Positions 23,156-33,180 of a stretch of DNA of 64,000 bases are shown here, piece by piece. The stretch is from CAYRGG01 sp964423745. GTDB taxonomy: Bacteria; Pseudomonadota; Gammaproteobacteria; Competibacterales; Competibacteraceae. The position numbers were made by a program, and so were the translations under genes. The notes below the pieces were generated by a model that ran no database searches, was not told the origin of the DNA, and worked only from the letters and a program-made list of their open reading frames with translations. How positions within the stretch are numbered: the stretch's first letter is position 1; every line of letters starts with the position of its first letter. Location: assembly GCA_964423745.1 (NCBI GenBank), contig CAYRGG010000013.1, forward strand, positions 22,796 to 86,795, written 5' to 3'.

Positions 23156-25009
23156 TCACCATGCCTCCTGGCTCTGACCCATGTCTTGTACACTGCGACG
23201 TTGGTACTGATAGAGAAATTTGCGTCGCAATAACCCACCTGGATCATCTGGAATCCGGCGTAACCACTGCTCCATCATTTGTTGGCCTTCCGCACGGGAA
23301 AAGTCGTCTTCAGTTTGTGCCAATGTGCTGTTTTGCCTAGCGTCTTGCTGTTTGGTAGCTTGTTCCTCAGCCTGGTTTGCCGTCTGGTGAGTTTTCTTTT
23401 TAGAATCAGAAGCGTCGGGAGATGTTTGCGAGTCACTCGCTGGTGTTTGCGTAGCCTGGGAAGATTGTTGGTGGTTTTTCGATGTTTGAGAGTCAGCTGA
23501 AGCTTGTTGGTTATTATTTTGCGTTTGTGAAGGGTTGCTCTGCCTCTGTCCTTGTCCTTGCTGATTGGTTTGCTGAGCTTGTTCTCCTTGAGAATTGTTT
23601 ACTTCTTGGGCATTGTCCTGATCTGAATTGTTGTTTTGCTGAGCCTGCTGACGTTGCTGGCGTAGCAATTCTTCCACAAGATCACGATTAGCTTTAGCAT
23701 CTTGCATATGGGGATCTACTGCCAGAGCAGTGTCATAGGCAGCCAGCGCCTCCTCAAAACGATTCAGGCGGGCGAGGGCATTGCCACGGTTATAGTGTGC
23801 GTTGGCTCCCGGCGCTTGGGCAAAAGCGCTGGCTGCCTGGTCATAACGACCCTGGCGATAGGCGGCGATACCCCGCTGCATAAGATCTGTTGCTAAATCA
23901 GCCGCGCGCTCAAAATCACCTTGTTGCAGGGCCTGATTCACTTGCTGATCTCGGCGTTGCCATAAATCACCCCAACTCAAGGCCCAGGAAGGGTGCGGCA
24001 TGATGAGCACCAATAAGATGAGTAACCATCCTCGTCGAAAAGCGAACGCCGCCAAAGGCAATAGCCCGACTACTAGCCATGGTCCAACCTCCCGCCACAC
24101 GACGGTTTCTTGGTCGGTGCCCTGAACTTCTTCCGCCAAGCTATGCATGGGTTCCGCCAATAGCCAATCTAAATCGCTACTGTCGTTACTCAATAGGGCA
24201 TAGCGACCTCCCCCCTCCCGGCTTAGACTTTCCATGGCTTCCAAATTAGTTTGGGGTATGACAATGTTGCCGCTGGAGTCTTTCAGAAAACCTCCTTCAG
24301 ACAGCGGAATGGGCGCACCTCCCTGGGTGCCCACGGCGAGTACAGAAACCCGAAAACCGTCGTTACGCAATTCACGGACCGTGGTGAGAGCAGACTCACC
24401 GTTGATGCCATCCGCTACCAATAAAATATCGCCTTGATTAAACCCCGCTTGTTGCAGCAGTGCAGCGGCTTCGCGCAGCCCTAAGTCAGCGCGACTGCCT
24501 TGCACAGGCATAATAGTGGGGTCAAGTGCCGGGAGTAGGGCAGTGATAGTAGCGGCATCTTGGGTCAACGGCGACACCACAAAGGCGTCCCCCGCAAAGA
24601 CCACTAAACCGGTTTGCCCCTCCTGGCTACGGGCTAAGATATCAGCCACTTTAAAACGGGCCCGCGCCAGGCGCGTTGGTTTTAAATCCGCGGCCCCCAT
24701 AGAGCGGGATAAGTCGAGGACAATCATGTGCCCTTTTTGCATACTGAATACCGGTTGTGTTTGTTTAGACCAAGTGGGTCCAGCCAACGCCAGTATCGCC
24801 ATGAGCCAACCTAGCCCCAACAAACCGACCCACCAACCTTGCCTGGCGGATCGATGGATCATGAGTAAATAAGGTAAAAGCCACTGGTCACAGACCTTTT
24901 GCCAGCCACTATCATTGCGATAGGTGTGATAGCTCATCCATAGCAGCAGGGCCAAGGGAATTAAGGCTAAAAACCAGTACGGGCGTAGAAAATGAAATTC
25001 AGCGAACAT
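23156..25009 (-). CDS. batB: BatB-like VWA protein with TPR repeats and Q/N-rich tail
   Basis: 617 residues: two N-terminal transmembrane helices, a von Willebrand A domain whose metal site begins DLSRSM, a further membrane helix (about 310-345), TPR repeats (including NRFEEALAAYDTALAVDP), then a long Gln/Asn/Ser-rich, low-complexity stretch and a short C-terminal block (MMEQWLRRIPDDPGGLLRRK). This arrangement corresponds to BatB fused to BatC. The 5' end overlaps batA by 11 bases and batD follows after one base, so translation is coupled. Confidence 0.9.
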   Translation of the reverse strand: MFAEFHFLRPYWFLALIPLALLLWMSYHTYRNDSGWQKVCDQWLLPYLLMIHRSARQGWWVGLLGLGWLMAILALAGPTWSKQTQPVFSMQKGHMIVLDLSRSMGAADLKPTRLARARFKVADILARSQEGQTGLVVFAGDAFVVSPLTQDAATITALLPALDPTIMPVQGSRADLGLREAAALLQQAGFNQGDILLVADGINGESALTTVRELRNDGFRVSVLAVGTQGGAPIPLSEGGFLKDSSGNIVIPQTNLEAMESLSREGGGRYALLSNDSSDLDWLLAEPMHSLAEEVQGTDQETVVWREVGPWLVVGLLPLAAFAFRRGWLLILLVLIMPHPSWALSWGDLWQRRDQQVNQALQQGDFERAADLATDLMQRGIAAYRQGRYDQAASAFAQAPGANAHYNRGNALARLNRFEEALAAYDTALAVDPHMQDAKANRDLVEELLRQQRQQAQQNNNSDQDNAQEVNNSQGEQAQQTNQQGQGQRQSNPSQTQNNNQQASADSQTSKNHQQSSQATQTPASDSQTSPDASDSKKKTHQTANQAEEQATKQQDARQNSTLAQTEDDFSRAEGQQMMEQWLRRIPDDPGGLLRRKFLYQYQRRSVQDMGQSQEAW

Positions 25010-26009
25010 GGGTGGATAATCGCCAATTCCATGGGAACTGTAAGGTTCCTAGCACCAGTAACACGGTCATAAATAGCGCAGCGGCTAAGGGCCAGGGATA
25101 AAGTTCTTGCCTAGGACGGAAGGTTTCTTCGTCCCGGGTAGCCGGTTCAAGTTCATTGAGGAGCTGATAAATAGCCATCAATGTGCGGGTATCTCGAGCC
25201 CGAAAATAGCGACCATCCGTTTCCTGGGCAATGGTCTTAAGGGTAGCTTCATCAAGATCCGTCGCGGGGTTGATACGTTGTAACCCAAACATGCTGGATG
25301 CCAAATAATCATCGGCCCCTACGCCAATGGTATAGATGGTTAAACCTGCCTGAGCGGCAAGCCTGGCTGCCTGTAAGGGGCTTACCTCACCGGCTGTATT
25401 AGCGCCGTCTGTCAATAGTATCAGTACTTGTTTAGCGGATTTTTGCTGTTGTAAGCGTTTTATGGCTAGCCCAATAGCATCCCCGATGGCGGTTTCTTTA
25501 CCAGCAAGTCCAACGGATGCCTCACCCAGCAATGTACTGACGGTGGTGCGATCAAAGGTCAAAGGTGTCTGTAAGTACGGTTGAGCGCCGAATAAGATAA
25601 GCCCGATACGATCGCCAACCCGGCGTTGAATAAAATCCCCTGCCACGGTTTTAACCACTTCCAAACGGGTAGCTGGCCGATCATGCAACTGCATATCTTC
25701 GATATCCATACTGCCGGAAATATCGATGGCCAATAGCAAGTCTCGCCCGGTAATAGGCAAGTTCACCGGTTCACCGACAAACTGAGGTCTTCCAGCCGCA
25801 CTCACCAGCAAAAGCCAAGCAAGCAGACTCAGCACCCGGCGTAACCAAGGACGTGGAGGATGTTGCGCAAACACGCTTTTTGGCATAGCTTCGAAAAAGG
25901 GCACTCGCAGAGCAACTCGAGGTTGCTGGGAGGCCGGTCGGGTCAACAAAGCAACCAAGAGCGGTAGTGGCAACACCGCAAAGACATAGGGCCAAGCGAA
26001 CTCAATCAT
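24999..26009 (-). CDS. batA: BatA-like VWA protein
   Basis: 336 residues with N-terminal membrane helices, a VWA domain with an intact metal site (AIDISGSMDIED, and LTDGANTAGE later) and a C-terminal membrane helix. It is membrane-anchored with the VWA domain on the cytoplasmic or periplasmic face. It overlaps batB by 11 bases and follows the DUF4381 gene after 16 bp. Confidence 0.92.
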   Translation of the reverse strand: MIEFAWPYVFAVLPLPLLVALLTRPASQQPRVALRVPFFEAMPKSVFAQHPPRPWLRRVLSLLAWLLLVSAAGRPQFVGEPVNLPITGRDLLLAIDISGSMDIEDMQLHDRPATRLEVVKTVAGDFIQRRVGDRIGLILFGAQPYLQTPLTFDRTTVSTLLGEASVGLAGKETAIGDAIGLAIKRLQQQKSAKQVLILLTDGANTAGEVSPLQAARLAAQAGLTIYTIGVGADDYLASSMFGLQRINPATDLDEATLKTIAQETDGRYFRARDTRTLMAIYQLLNELEPATRDEETFRPRQELYPWPLAAALFMTVLLVLGTLQFPWNWRLSTHVR

Positions 26010-26025
26010 GCCATTAGTTAATTAA

Positions 26026-26496
26026 TTAAACGTTATGCTTAATCCAGTGCTGGGTTGCGTTAAATAAACCTTCCCTATCGATTTCTGTGTGGCGCCGATA
26101 GGGCGCCATAGCTAGGATTTGACCAGGGCCGTGGGTAAATTGCCCCGCGCCGCCGGTTTGATCCAAGAAGGTTAGCCAATCTTTTCCACTGAGACCAGCA
26201 ACTCTATCCCGGGGAAATCGAAACAGGGCAATACGCCGCAGCAACATGGAAATTTCCGCTGCAAACTGCCGAGCATCCTGTTGTTGTGCAAAATTTTTAT
26301 GCACTTGTTCAAGGATTTTAAGGGCCGTGTGACGACGTCGCCACAGATAAAAACGTGTTATCAAAAAGCGGCTTAAAAGCATGACGCCAACGAGTCCCAC
26401 CATGGCCAAGATCCACCAACCCGGCGCCGGTGGCCAAAACGTTGGCGTCGGTAATGTATGTATGTCCCGCAATGGCAATGTGATTGTATCATTCAT
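26026..26496 (-). CDS. DUF4381 membrane protein
   Basis: 156 residues with one membrane helix (about 25-45, WWILAMVGLVGVMLLSRFL) and a cytoplasmic helical domain typical of the DUF4381 genes found between DUF58 and batA. Its start overlaps the DUF58 stop by four bases (ATGA). It may help assemble the VWA proteins (inference from position). Confidence 0.85.
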   Translation of the reverse strand: MNDTITLPLRDIHTLPTPTFWPPAPGWWILAMVGLVGVMLLSRFLITRFYLWRRRHTALKILEQVHKNFAQQQDARQFAAEISMLLRRIALFRFPRDRVAGLSGKDWLTFLDQTGGAGQFTHGPGQILAMAPYRRHTEIDREGLFNATQHWIKHNV

Positions 26497-27506
26497 GGTA
26501 TCGCAGCCCTATTTGGCCCCATGTTGAGGGCGCGAAATCCCTGTTGCAATTGACTGGCGGTGTCTTGATAAGTCATCAATGTGAGTAGAGGGATGGCATA
26601 TTTTCCCAGTAGATTTTTCACCCGCTGCTGGCGGCTTGCGCAATATAATTCATAGCGTTCCCGAACTTGGGGTGAGTAGACATCTAAAATACCCGTCTGC
26701 AAACTATCTGTTATGGCATAGCGACCCGGCGGTGGCGCAGTTAGTTCCACCCTATCCGCGATAAGACAAGCGACTACATCGTTATGTTGACGTAAACGGC
26801 TCAAATTAAGTTCCGTGTCTTTATCAACCCCATAAAAATCACTCAAAATAACCACTAAACTGCCAGGTCGGACGATGCGACGCAGACGCTTTAGCGTCTC
26901 GCCAAAACCCTGCGACCTGCTGTCGCTGGTAGGCATTTTATCAAAAGCTGTCGCGGCCACTAAAGCTCGAATTAATTGCAGCGCACCACGCCGTCCACCG
27001 GTGACTGGCACGTCTTGGTGTTCCTGATGGCCAAATAAAAAGCCACCGATACGGTCGCCGTGGTAAATAGCAGCCCAGCCGAGAAACGCCGCTGCTCGGG
27101 CTGCCACTACAGATTTAAAGGCTTGTTGCGTACCAAAAAACATGCTGGCGTTAAAATCCACCATAACAATCACTGAGCGTTCTCGCTCTTCCTGATAGAG
27201 TTTGGTATGGGGACGACCAGTGCGAGCAGTGACGCGCCAATCCATGTGGCGGATATCGTCACCCGGTTGATAGTTACGGGATTCTTGGTAATCCACGCCC
27301 CGACCTCGAAGTCGAGATGATTGCAGTCCTGACGGTGCAAAGGTCACTTGCCGACGGCTTTCCAGGCGCACAGAACGAGCTTTCAAAGAGAGCTGAATTA
27401 ACTCATCCAGGGTGGCGGTGACGCCACTACTGGCATAGCGATCTTGCCCTTGCGGTGCTATCCCTTGCGATGTCTGGCGCAAAGATTGCCATAATCGATT
27501 AAACAT
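26493..27506 (-). CDS. DUF58 domain protein
   Basis: 337 residues. The DUF58 hallmark YQPGDDIRHMDWRVTARTG is present, followed by a VWA-like fold (VMVDFNASM; LVVILSDFYG). DUF58 proteins accompany MoxR ATPases in MoxR-Bat operons. It starts 15 bp after the MoxR gene and overlaps the DUF4381 gene by four bases. Confidence 0.92.
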   Translation of the reverse strand: MFNRLWQSLRQTSQGIAPQGQDRYASSGVTATLDELIQLSLKARSVRLESRRQVTFAPSGLQSSRLRGRGVDYQESRNYQPGDDIRHMDWRVTARTGRPHTKLYQEERERSVIVMVDFNASMFFGTQQAFKSVVAARAAAFLGWAAIYHGDRIGGFLFGHQEHQDVPVTGGRRGALQLIRALVAATAFDKMPTSDSRSQGFGETLKRLRRIVRPGSLVVILSDFYGVDKDTELNLSRLRQHNDVVACLIADRVELTAPPPGRYAITDSLQTGILDVYSPQVRERYELYCASRQQRVKNLLGKYAIPLLTLMTYQDTASQLQQGFRALNMGPNRAAIP

Positions 27507-27521
27507 AAAAGTAAGCGCTAG

Positions 27522-28541
27522 CTAGGGTAGCGGAACCCGCTGTAAGAGTAACTCGATACAGTCGTCGGCATCCATGCCATCAGCTTCTGCTTCAAAGGAC
27601 AGCAGTACACGATGTCTTAGGGTATCAAACACCACTGCGTGAATGTCTTCGGGGGAGACATAATCCCGATTTTGTAACCAAGCATGAGCGCGAGCACAGC
27701 GATCTAAGGCGATGGTTCCCCGGGGGCTAGCGCCAAAACTGATCCAGCGCCTCAAATCTTCTCCATAAGTGAAAGGATTGCGAGTTGCCAACAAGAGTTG
27801 AATCAAATATTCCTCAAGCTGTTCAGCCAAATGAAGCGAAGCCACTTCTTTGCGAGCGCGAAAAATAGCGTCTTGACTGACCAGGATCGGTTGAGTCGTC
27901 GATGGCGTATAAGTCTCTTGGGCCTGGGTTCGAGCGAGGGCTAAAATCTTTCTCTCAGCTCCAGCATCAGGATAGGCAATACGTACATGCATCAAAAAAC
28001 GATCCATTTGCGCCTCAGGTAACGGATAAGTGCCTTCTTGCTCAATAGGATTTTGTGTCGCCATGACTAAAAACAATGAGGGCAGCGGATAGGTAACTCG
28101 CCCCACCGTGACTTGGCGCTCGCCCATGGCTTCTAAAAGCGCGGATTGTACTTTGGCGGGGGCACGGTTGATCTCGTCTGCTAACAGCAAATTATGAAAA
28201 ATAGGACCTGGCTGAAATTCAAAAGTAGCCGGTTGGGGACGGTAGATTTCTGTACCGGTAAGGTCCGCGGGTAATAGATCCGGGGTAAATTGGATACGAT
28301 GAAAATCCCCTTCGATACGCGCGGCCAATTCTTTAACAGCGGATGTTTTGGCAAGACCTGGAGCGCCTTCCACCAGTAGATGGCCGTCTGCCAGTAGGGC
28401 AATCAACAGGCGATCCACTAGCGCTGGTTGGCCGATAATACGTTCTTGAAGCTGACTACGCAACTCAGCGAAACTAGCCAATAGAGATGAGCTAGGGTTG
28501 TTATCCTTGGTAAGGCTTGGAGAGTTCGCTGAAGTTGTCAC
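27522..28541 (-). CDS. MoxR-family AAA+ ATPase
   Basis: 339 residues, the first gene of the MoxR-DUF58-DUF4381-BatA-BatB-BatD operon. It has Walker A (VEGAPGLAKTSAV), Walker B (LLLADEINRAPAKVQSALLE), a sensor motif (MATQNPIEQEGTYPLPEAQ) and the lid domain. MoxR ATPases act as chaperones that mature metal-containing or other complexes together with VWA proteins; the client here is unknown. Confidence 0.94.
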   Translation of the reverse strand: MTTSANSPSLTKDNNPSSSLLASFAELRSQLQERIIGQPALVDRLLIALLADGHLLVEGAPGLAKTSAVKELAARIEGDFHRIQFTPDLLPADLTGTEIYRPQPATFEFQPGPIFHNLLLADEINRAPAKVQSALLEAMGERQVTVGRVTYPLPSLFLVMATQNPIEQEGTYPLPEAQMDRFLMHVRIAYPDAGAERKILALARTQAQETYTPSTTQPILVSQDAIFRARKEVASLHLAEQLEEYLIQLLLATRNPFTYGEDLRRWISFGASPRGTIALDRCARAHAWLQNRDYVSPEDIHAVVFDTLRHRVLLSFEAEADGMDADDCIELLLQRVPLP

Positions 28542-28584
28542 CGCACGGTTGACCCTTGGTTAATTTAAAAAGCGTTGTAGCAGG

Positions 28585-29676
28585 CTACACATTGAATCGA
28601 AAATGAACCACATCGCCATTTTGAACGATATAATCCTTGCCTTCCAAGCGCCATTTGCCTGCTTCACGGGCTCCTTGTTCACCCCCACAGGCAATAAAAT
28701 CTTGATAACTAACCACTTCAGCGCGGATAAAACCCCGAGTAAAATCCGTGTGAATAACCCCCGCTGCTTGGGGCGCTGTGGCGCCAATGGGTATTGTCCA
28801 AGCACGCACCTCCTTGGGACCCGCGGTAAAATAGGTTTGCAAGCCTAGGAGTTTATAGCCTGCTTGAATAACCCGGTTTAATCCCGGTTCCGCCAAGCCA
28901 TAATCGGCCAGGAATCCGGCTTTGTCTTCTTCATCCAGTTGGGCAATCTCCGCTTCGATGGCGGCGCAGATAACCACTACCTCGGCCTGTTCTTGGCGAG
29001 CTAGGGTCTGCACTTGCGTCAGCAAAGGGTTATCGATAAAGCCATCTTCGGCCACATTGGCAATGTAAAGGGTTGGTTTTGCGGTGAGTAAATGCAACTC
29101 CCGGAGCGCCATCCTTTCGTCATCCGTGAGTTTGTGGGCGCGTACCGGTATGCCCTCGTTCAAGGCGGCTTGCACTTTGCTGAGCAACGCTTTGCGAGTA
29201 TGCGCTTCTTTAGCGCCGCTCTTAGCCGCTTTTTCGTAACGTTGGTAAGCCCGTTCCACGCTGGCGAGATCAGCAAGGGCCAACTCTGTGTTGATAATTT
29301 CCATATCCGTTTGTGGATCTACCCCTCCCGCCACATGGACCACATCGCTGTCTTGAAAACAACGCACCACATGGCCAATGGCGTCGGTCTCACGAATATG
29401 GGCCAGAAACTGATTACCTAAACCTTCTCCTTTAGAAGCGCCTGCGACTAATCCTGCAATATCGACAAAGGAAAGGCTAGTGGGAATCGTCTTTTGTGGA
29501 TTTACAATGGCAGCTAATGCGTCTAGTCGTGGATCTGGCACGGCCACCATTCCGACATTGGGATCAATGGTACAAAAGGGGTAGTTTTCAGCTTGAATAT
29601 TGGCCTGGGTTAACGCATTAAAAAGCGTCGACTTACCCACATTGGGTAGACCGACGATACCACATTTAAAACCCAT
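28585..29676 (-). CDS. ychF: Ribosome-binding ATPase YchF
   Basis: 363 residues, the usual length. It has the OBG-family P-loop GLPNVGKST, a DIAGLV/SKGEGLGN switch, the NVAE motif typical of YchF in place of NKxD, which favours ATP, and a C-terminal TGS domain (FTRGFIRAEVVSYQDFI). It binds ribosomes and modulates translation and stress response. pth-ychF adjacency is conserved in gammaproteobacteria. Confidence 0.97.
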   Translation of the reverse strand: MGFKCGIVGLPNVGKSTLFNALTQANIQAENYPFCTIDPNVGMVAVPDPRLDALAAIVNPQKTIPTSLSFVDIAGLVAGASKGEGLGNQFLAHIRETDAIGHVVRCFQDSDVVHVAGGVDPQTDMEIINTELALADLASVERAYQRYEKAAKSGAKEAHTRKALLSKVQAALNEGIPVRAHKLTDDERMALRELHLLTAKPTLYIANVAEDGFIDNPLLTQVQTLARQEQAEVVVICAAIEAEIAQLDEEDKAGFLADYGLAEPGLNRVIQAGYKLLGLQTYFTAGPKEVRAWTIPIGATAPQAAGVIHTDFTRGFIRAEVVSYQDFIACGGEQGAREAGKWRLEGKDYIVQNGDVVHFRFNV

Positions 29677-29741
29677 GGCAATTCTCGTAGGTTAATTGTT
29701 GAATCCATAGCCAGAAGTTAGGCGCATTAACTGACTTAAGA

Positions 29742-30365
29742 CTATGCTCTGTCTGCACCATTGTCGTTCACAGCTGTGTCAACTTGACGACTGTGTAAAG
29801 CGTGCATGGCTTTCTCCAATTGACCAGCAACCAGCAAGGTAAATTCCCGTCCTGCATCTTGAACCGCATTTAAGATCAACTGCTGCTCGTCGAGGGGGGC
29901 GCGGCGTAGCACATAACCAGTTACTGCACTGCTATGACCGGGATGTCCGATACCCAAACGCAAGCGCAGAAACTCATTGCTGCCCAATTGCTTAATAATG
30001 TCGCGCAAACCGTTGTGACCGCCGTGACCCCCCGAGCGTTTCAGACGCACTACACCCGGTGCTAAATCTAAATCGTCATGGGCTACTAAGAGGGCAGTGG
30101 GAGGTATCTGATAAAAACTCATCATACGCATCACTGACTCGCCACTGCGGTTCATAAAGTTGCTGGGTTTTAATAACCACAGCTCGTGTTCACCGATACG
30201 AATTCGGCAGATTTCTGCGCTAAATTTACGCTCCCCACGGAAGCAACCGTCATACTGGTGAGCGAGTAAGTCCACGAACCAAAAACCCGCATTGTGACGA
30301 GTATAAGTGTATTGGGCACCTGGATTGCCCAGACCCACAACGAGTTTAAGGCTTGGCTCAGTCAT
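29742..30365 (-). CDS. pth: Peptidyl-tRNA hydrolase
   Basis: 207 residues. The motif VGLGNPGAQYTYTRHNAGF contains the catalytic His; KPSNFMNRSG and AHDDLDL (catalytic Asp) follow, with GGHGGHNGLR further on. It releases tRNA from peptidyl-tRNA that has fallen off ribosomes. It lies between rplY and ychF. Confidence 0.97.
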   Translation of the reverse strand: MTEPSLKLVVGLGNPGAQYTYTRHNAGFWFVDLLAHQYDGCFRGERKFSAEICRIRIGEHELWLLKPSNFMNRSGESVMRMMSFYQIPPTALLVAHDDLDLAPGVVRLKRSGGHGGHNGLRDIIKQLGSNEFLRLRLGIGHPGHSSAVTGYVLRRAPLDEQQLILNAVQDAGREFTLLVAGQLEKAMHALHSRQVDTAVNDNGADRA

Positions 30366-30404
30366 TATGCAAACAGTAACGCCATATGAATTGAGTTATT
30401 TAGG

Positions 30405-31034
30405 TTAAACGTTGTCCTCGGACTCTTCCTCACCGTCTGCTTCTGTAGAGCTGCCCTTGAGGCTTTGAATATTCACAACAGCCACGTCATATTCAGGACC
30501 CTGGGTTAGTTCAAGGATCTCAACGCCTTCAGGCAGTTTTATCTGGGATAAATAAACACTGTCACCCACAGCGAGGTTTTTTAAATCCACCTCAATAAAC
30601 TCGGGCAGATCCTTAGGCAAACAGGTAATTTCCACCTCAATACGCTGATGACTGACGGTGCCGCCTTGCTGTTTGACGCCAACGGCGTTCTCTTGATTGA
30701 TAAAGTGCAGGGGTACATGGACACGTACTTTCTCGTCTTCCGAAACCCGCTGGAGATCCATGTGCAACACGGCAGGCTTATAATGATGCCGCTGAAGTCC
30801 GCGTAACACAGCACGTTCTTTGCGAGAGCCAATATTGACCTGCAGAACTTGGGAATAAAAGGCTTCTTTATCCAAATGACGCAATATTTCCCGGTGTTCT
30901 AAAGAAAGGGCCTCTGGTTCCCCCTCACCACCATAAAGTATGGCAGGCACTTTACCTTGACGTCGTAAGCGGCGGCTTGCGCTGGTGCCACGATCACCAC
31001 GGGATTCTGCGTTTATTTCAAAACTCACAGCCAT
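30405..31034 (-). CDS. rplY: 50S ribosomal protein bL25 (CTC form)
   Basis: 209 residues with an N-terminal L25 5S-rRNA-binding domain (SRRLRRQGKVPAILYGG) and a C-terminal TL5/CTC domain, longer than the 94-residue E. coli form. The start MAVSFEINAESRG at 31034 has GGAGA upstream; the frame could extend five codons but without support. It ends with an acidic tail. Confidence 0.96.
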   Translation of the reverse strand: MAVSFEINAESRGDRGTSASRRLRRQGKVPAILYGGEGEPEALSLEHREILRHLDKEAFYSQVLQVNIGSRKERAVLRGLQRHHYKPAVLHMDLQRVSEDEKVRVHVPLHFINQENAVGVKQQGGTVSHQRIEVEITCLPKDLPEFIEVDLKNLAVGDSVYLSQIKLPEGVEILELTQGPEYDVAVVNIQSLKGSSTEADGEEESEDNV

Positions 31035-31207
31035 TGTTGTTCTCCACAAAAACAGTCAAACTTGCTAGTAGCTAGCCAGTCGTTAACCCTTGCCTAGCCA
31101 GTGGTCATAGACAAAACTCTGATTTGCTAACAATGTGAGATCAAAACCCACTGCTAGCCTAAGCGGAGGTAACGACGAGTTTGCTAGATAATCTGTTTGT
31201 AATTTAA

Positions 31208-32158
31208 TTAAATAAATAGTGAACTGACCGATTCTTCTAGATGAATACGACGCATTGTCTCAGCCAGCAAACCCGCGACGCTGACTTGACGAATAATTTT
31301 GCAATTCAAAGCCTCGTCGCGCAATGGAATTGTATCGCTCACCACAACCTCATCCAGGATAGAGTTTTCGAAGTTTTCCACAGCTCGTCCCGATAACACG
31401 GCATGGGTACAATAAGCCCGCACCGACGCGGCGCCTTCTCCCTTTAAGGCCGCGGCTGCCTGACATAACGTGCCACCGGTATCTACCATATCATCGACGA
31501 TGATACAGTGCTGACCCTCCACATCGCCAATCACATGCATGACTTGGGCTTCGTTAGGGCTTGGCCGACGTTTGTCGATAATAGCAAGTTCTGCATCGTT
31601 CAACCGTTTAGCTAAGGCGCGTGCCCGCACGACCCCCCCCACATCGGGAGAAACTACCCGTAAATCCGGAAATTTTTGCTCCCAAATGTCCCGCAACATC
31701 ACCGATGTGGCGTAAATATTATCGACGGGTATATCAAAAAATCCTTGAATCTGGTCAGCATGCAGATCCACCGTCAGTACCCGGTCGACGCCGACGCTGG
31801 TAATCATATTAGCGATCGCTTTGGCGGAAATGGGCACCCGTACTGAACGGGGACGGCGGTCTTGGCGGGAATAGCCAAAGTAGGGTATGACAGTGGTGAT
31901 GCGCACCGCTGAGGAACGCCGCAAAGCGTCTACCATGAGCAACAATTCCATGATGTTGTCATTGGTAGGATAGCAGGTGGGTTGGACAATAAAGACGTCT
32001 TTACCCCGCACATTCTCCATAATCTCCACCATCACTTCGCCATCCCTAAAACGGCTCGTCACAGCTTGCCCTAAGGGTAGATCGAGATGCTGGATAATAT
32101 TTTGAGCGAGTTGTGGATGTGCGTTACCCGCGAATACCATCATTGAAAAGTCAGGCAC
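31208..32158 (-). CDS. prs: Ribose-phosphate pyrophosphokinase
   Basis: 316 residues, the standard length. The PRPP-binding loop VDDMVDTGGTL and the flexible RQDRRPRS region are intact. It makes PRPP from ribose-5-phosphate and ATP for nucleotide, His and Trp synthesis. It lies downstream of tRNA-Gln and upstream of rplY, as in many gammaproteobacteria. Confidence 0.97.
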   Translation of the reverse strand: MPDFSMMVFAGNAHPQLAQNIIQHLDLPLGQAVTSRFRDGEVMVEIMENVRGKDVFIVQPTCYPTNDNIMELLLMVDALRRSSAVRITTVIPYFGYSRQDRRPRSVRVPISAKAIANMITSVGVDRVLTVDLHADQIQGFFDIPVDNIYATSVMLRDIWEQKFPDLRVVSPDVGGVVRARALAKRLNDAELAIIDKRRPSPNEAQVMHVIGDVEGQHCIIVDDMVDTGGTLCQAAAALKGEGAASVRAYCTHAVLSGRAVENFENSILDEVVVSDTIPLRDEALNCKIIRQVSVAGLLAETMRRIHLEESVSSLFI

Positions 32159-32199
32159 AGAAAACCTACTGCTTTTATTAGGATAAAGTGATGAGAATT

Positions 32200-32274
32200 G
32201 GCTGGGCCGCCAGGATTCGAACCTGGGAATGCGGGGATCAAAACCCCGTGCCTTACCACTTGGCTACGGCCCAA
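32200..32274 (-). tRNA. tRNA-Gln (anticodon UUG)
   Basis: A complete cloverleaf on the minus strand: acceptor TGGGCCG paired with CGGCCCA, D-arm GCCAAGTGGTAAGGC, anticodon loop TTTTGAT within a CGGGG/CCCCG stem, T-arm with GGTTCGAATCC, and encoded CCA. The UUG anticodon reads CAA and, by wobble, CAG. It lies between ispE and prs. Confidence 0.96.
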
Positions 32275-32291
32275 AAAATCGATTAATGACG

Positions 32292-33149
32292 TTAAATTTT
32301 ACCTTCCGCACGATCTAAACGTTGGCGCAATGGCGATGATTGTACACCACGGGTTATAAATCCTGCCAGATTTTTGGGAATCTGAGCAGTAATACGCTCA
32401 GCTGTATGATAATCTGAAAAGGCTGCAAATACACAGGCTCCCGTCCCGGTCAAACAGGGTTTAGCGTATTGAGAAAGCCAAGCCGCTGCCGCTGCAACTT
32501 TTGGATAATGCCTATAGACAACCGCTGCGCAATCATTGCTTGTCCTCTCCTTTTTAAAGTCGTCTATTGTGATAGGTTGTGAATTGCGTGTCAATTTCGA
32601 ATCATTGAAGATGTCTTTTGTCGCTACCGAGCAAGCGGGCACTAGCACTAGAAACCAGGGCTCATCGAGGATGATAGGCGTTAGCTGTTCACCGATCCCC
32701 TCGGCCCAGGCGTTTTGACCGCGCACAAAAACAGGCACATCAGCCCCTAGCTGTAATCCGAGTTGCGCCAATTTATCCACAGATAATCCTAAATGCCAGT
32801 AATGATTTAGCGCCACCAATGTTGTGGCCGCATCCGAACTGCCGCCACCCAAGCCACCACCCATAGGCAAGCGTTTATCGATTTCTATGGCTACCCCTTG
32901 CGCTGTGTCACAAGCTTTCTGCAATAAACAGGCAGCTTTTATGGCCAAATCATCTTTTTCTGAGATACCGTCAAGGCTATTCCGACGGCCTATTTGTCTG
33001 TCTACCCGTATTTCAAAGGTTAAATAGTCGCAGCGATCGATAAACTGAAAAACCGTTTGTAAAAGATGATATCCGTCTGCACGGCGACCCACAATATGGA
33101 GGAAACGATTAAGTTTAGCAGGTGCCGGCCAGGGTTCCTCAATCATCAA
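32292..33149 (-). CDS. ispE: 4-diphosphocytidyl-2-C-methyl-D-erythritol kinase
   Basis: 285 residues of the GHMP kinase family, with the ATP loop PMGGGLGGGSSDAA and the substrate motif PAPAKLNRFLHI near the start. It phosphorylates CDP-ME in the MEP isoprenoid pathway. Typical neighbours: lolB upstream, tRNA-Gln and prs downstream. Confidence 0.96.
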   Translation of the reverse strand: MMIEEPWPAPAKLNRFLHIVGRRADGYHLLQTVFQFIDRCDYLTFEIRVDRQIGRRNSLDGISEKDDLAIKAACLLQKACDTAQGVAIEIDKRLPMGGGLGGGSSDAATTLVALNHYWHLGLSVDKLAQLGLQLGADVPVFVRGQNAWAEGIGEQLTPIILDEPWFLVLVPACSVATKDIFNDSKLTRNSQPITIDDFKKERTSNDCAAVVYRHYPKVAAAAAWLSQYAKPCLTGTGACVFAAFSDYHTAERITAQIPKNLAGFITRGVQSSPLRQRLDRAEGKI

Positions 33150-33180
33150 TGTTTATTTTCTTTTAAAGATTTGATACTTT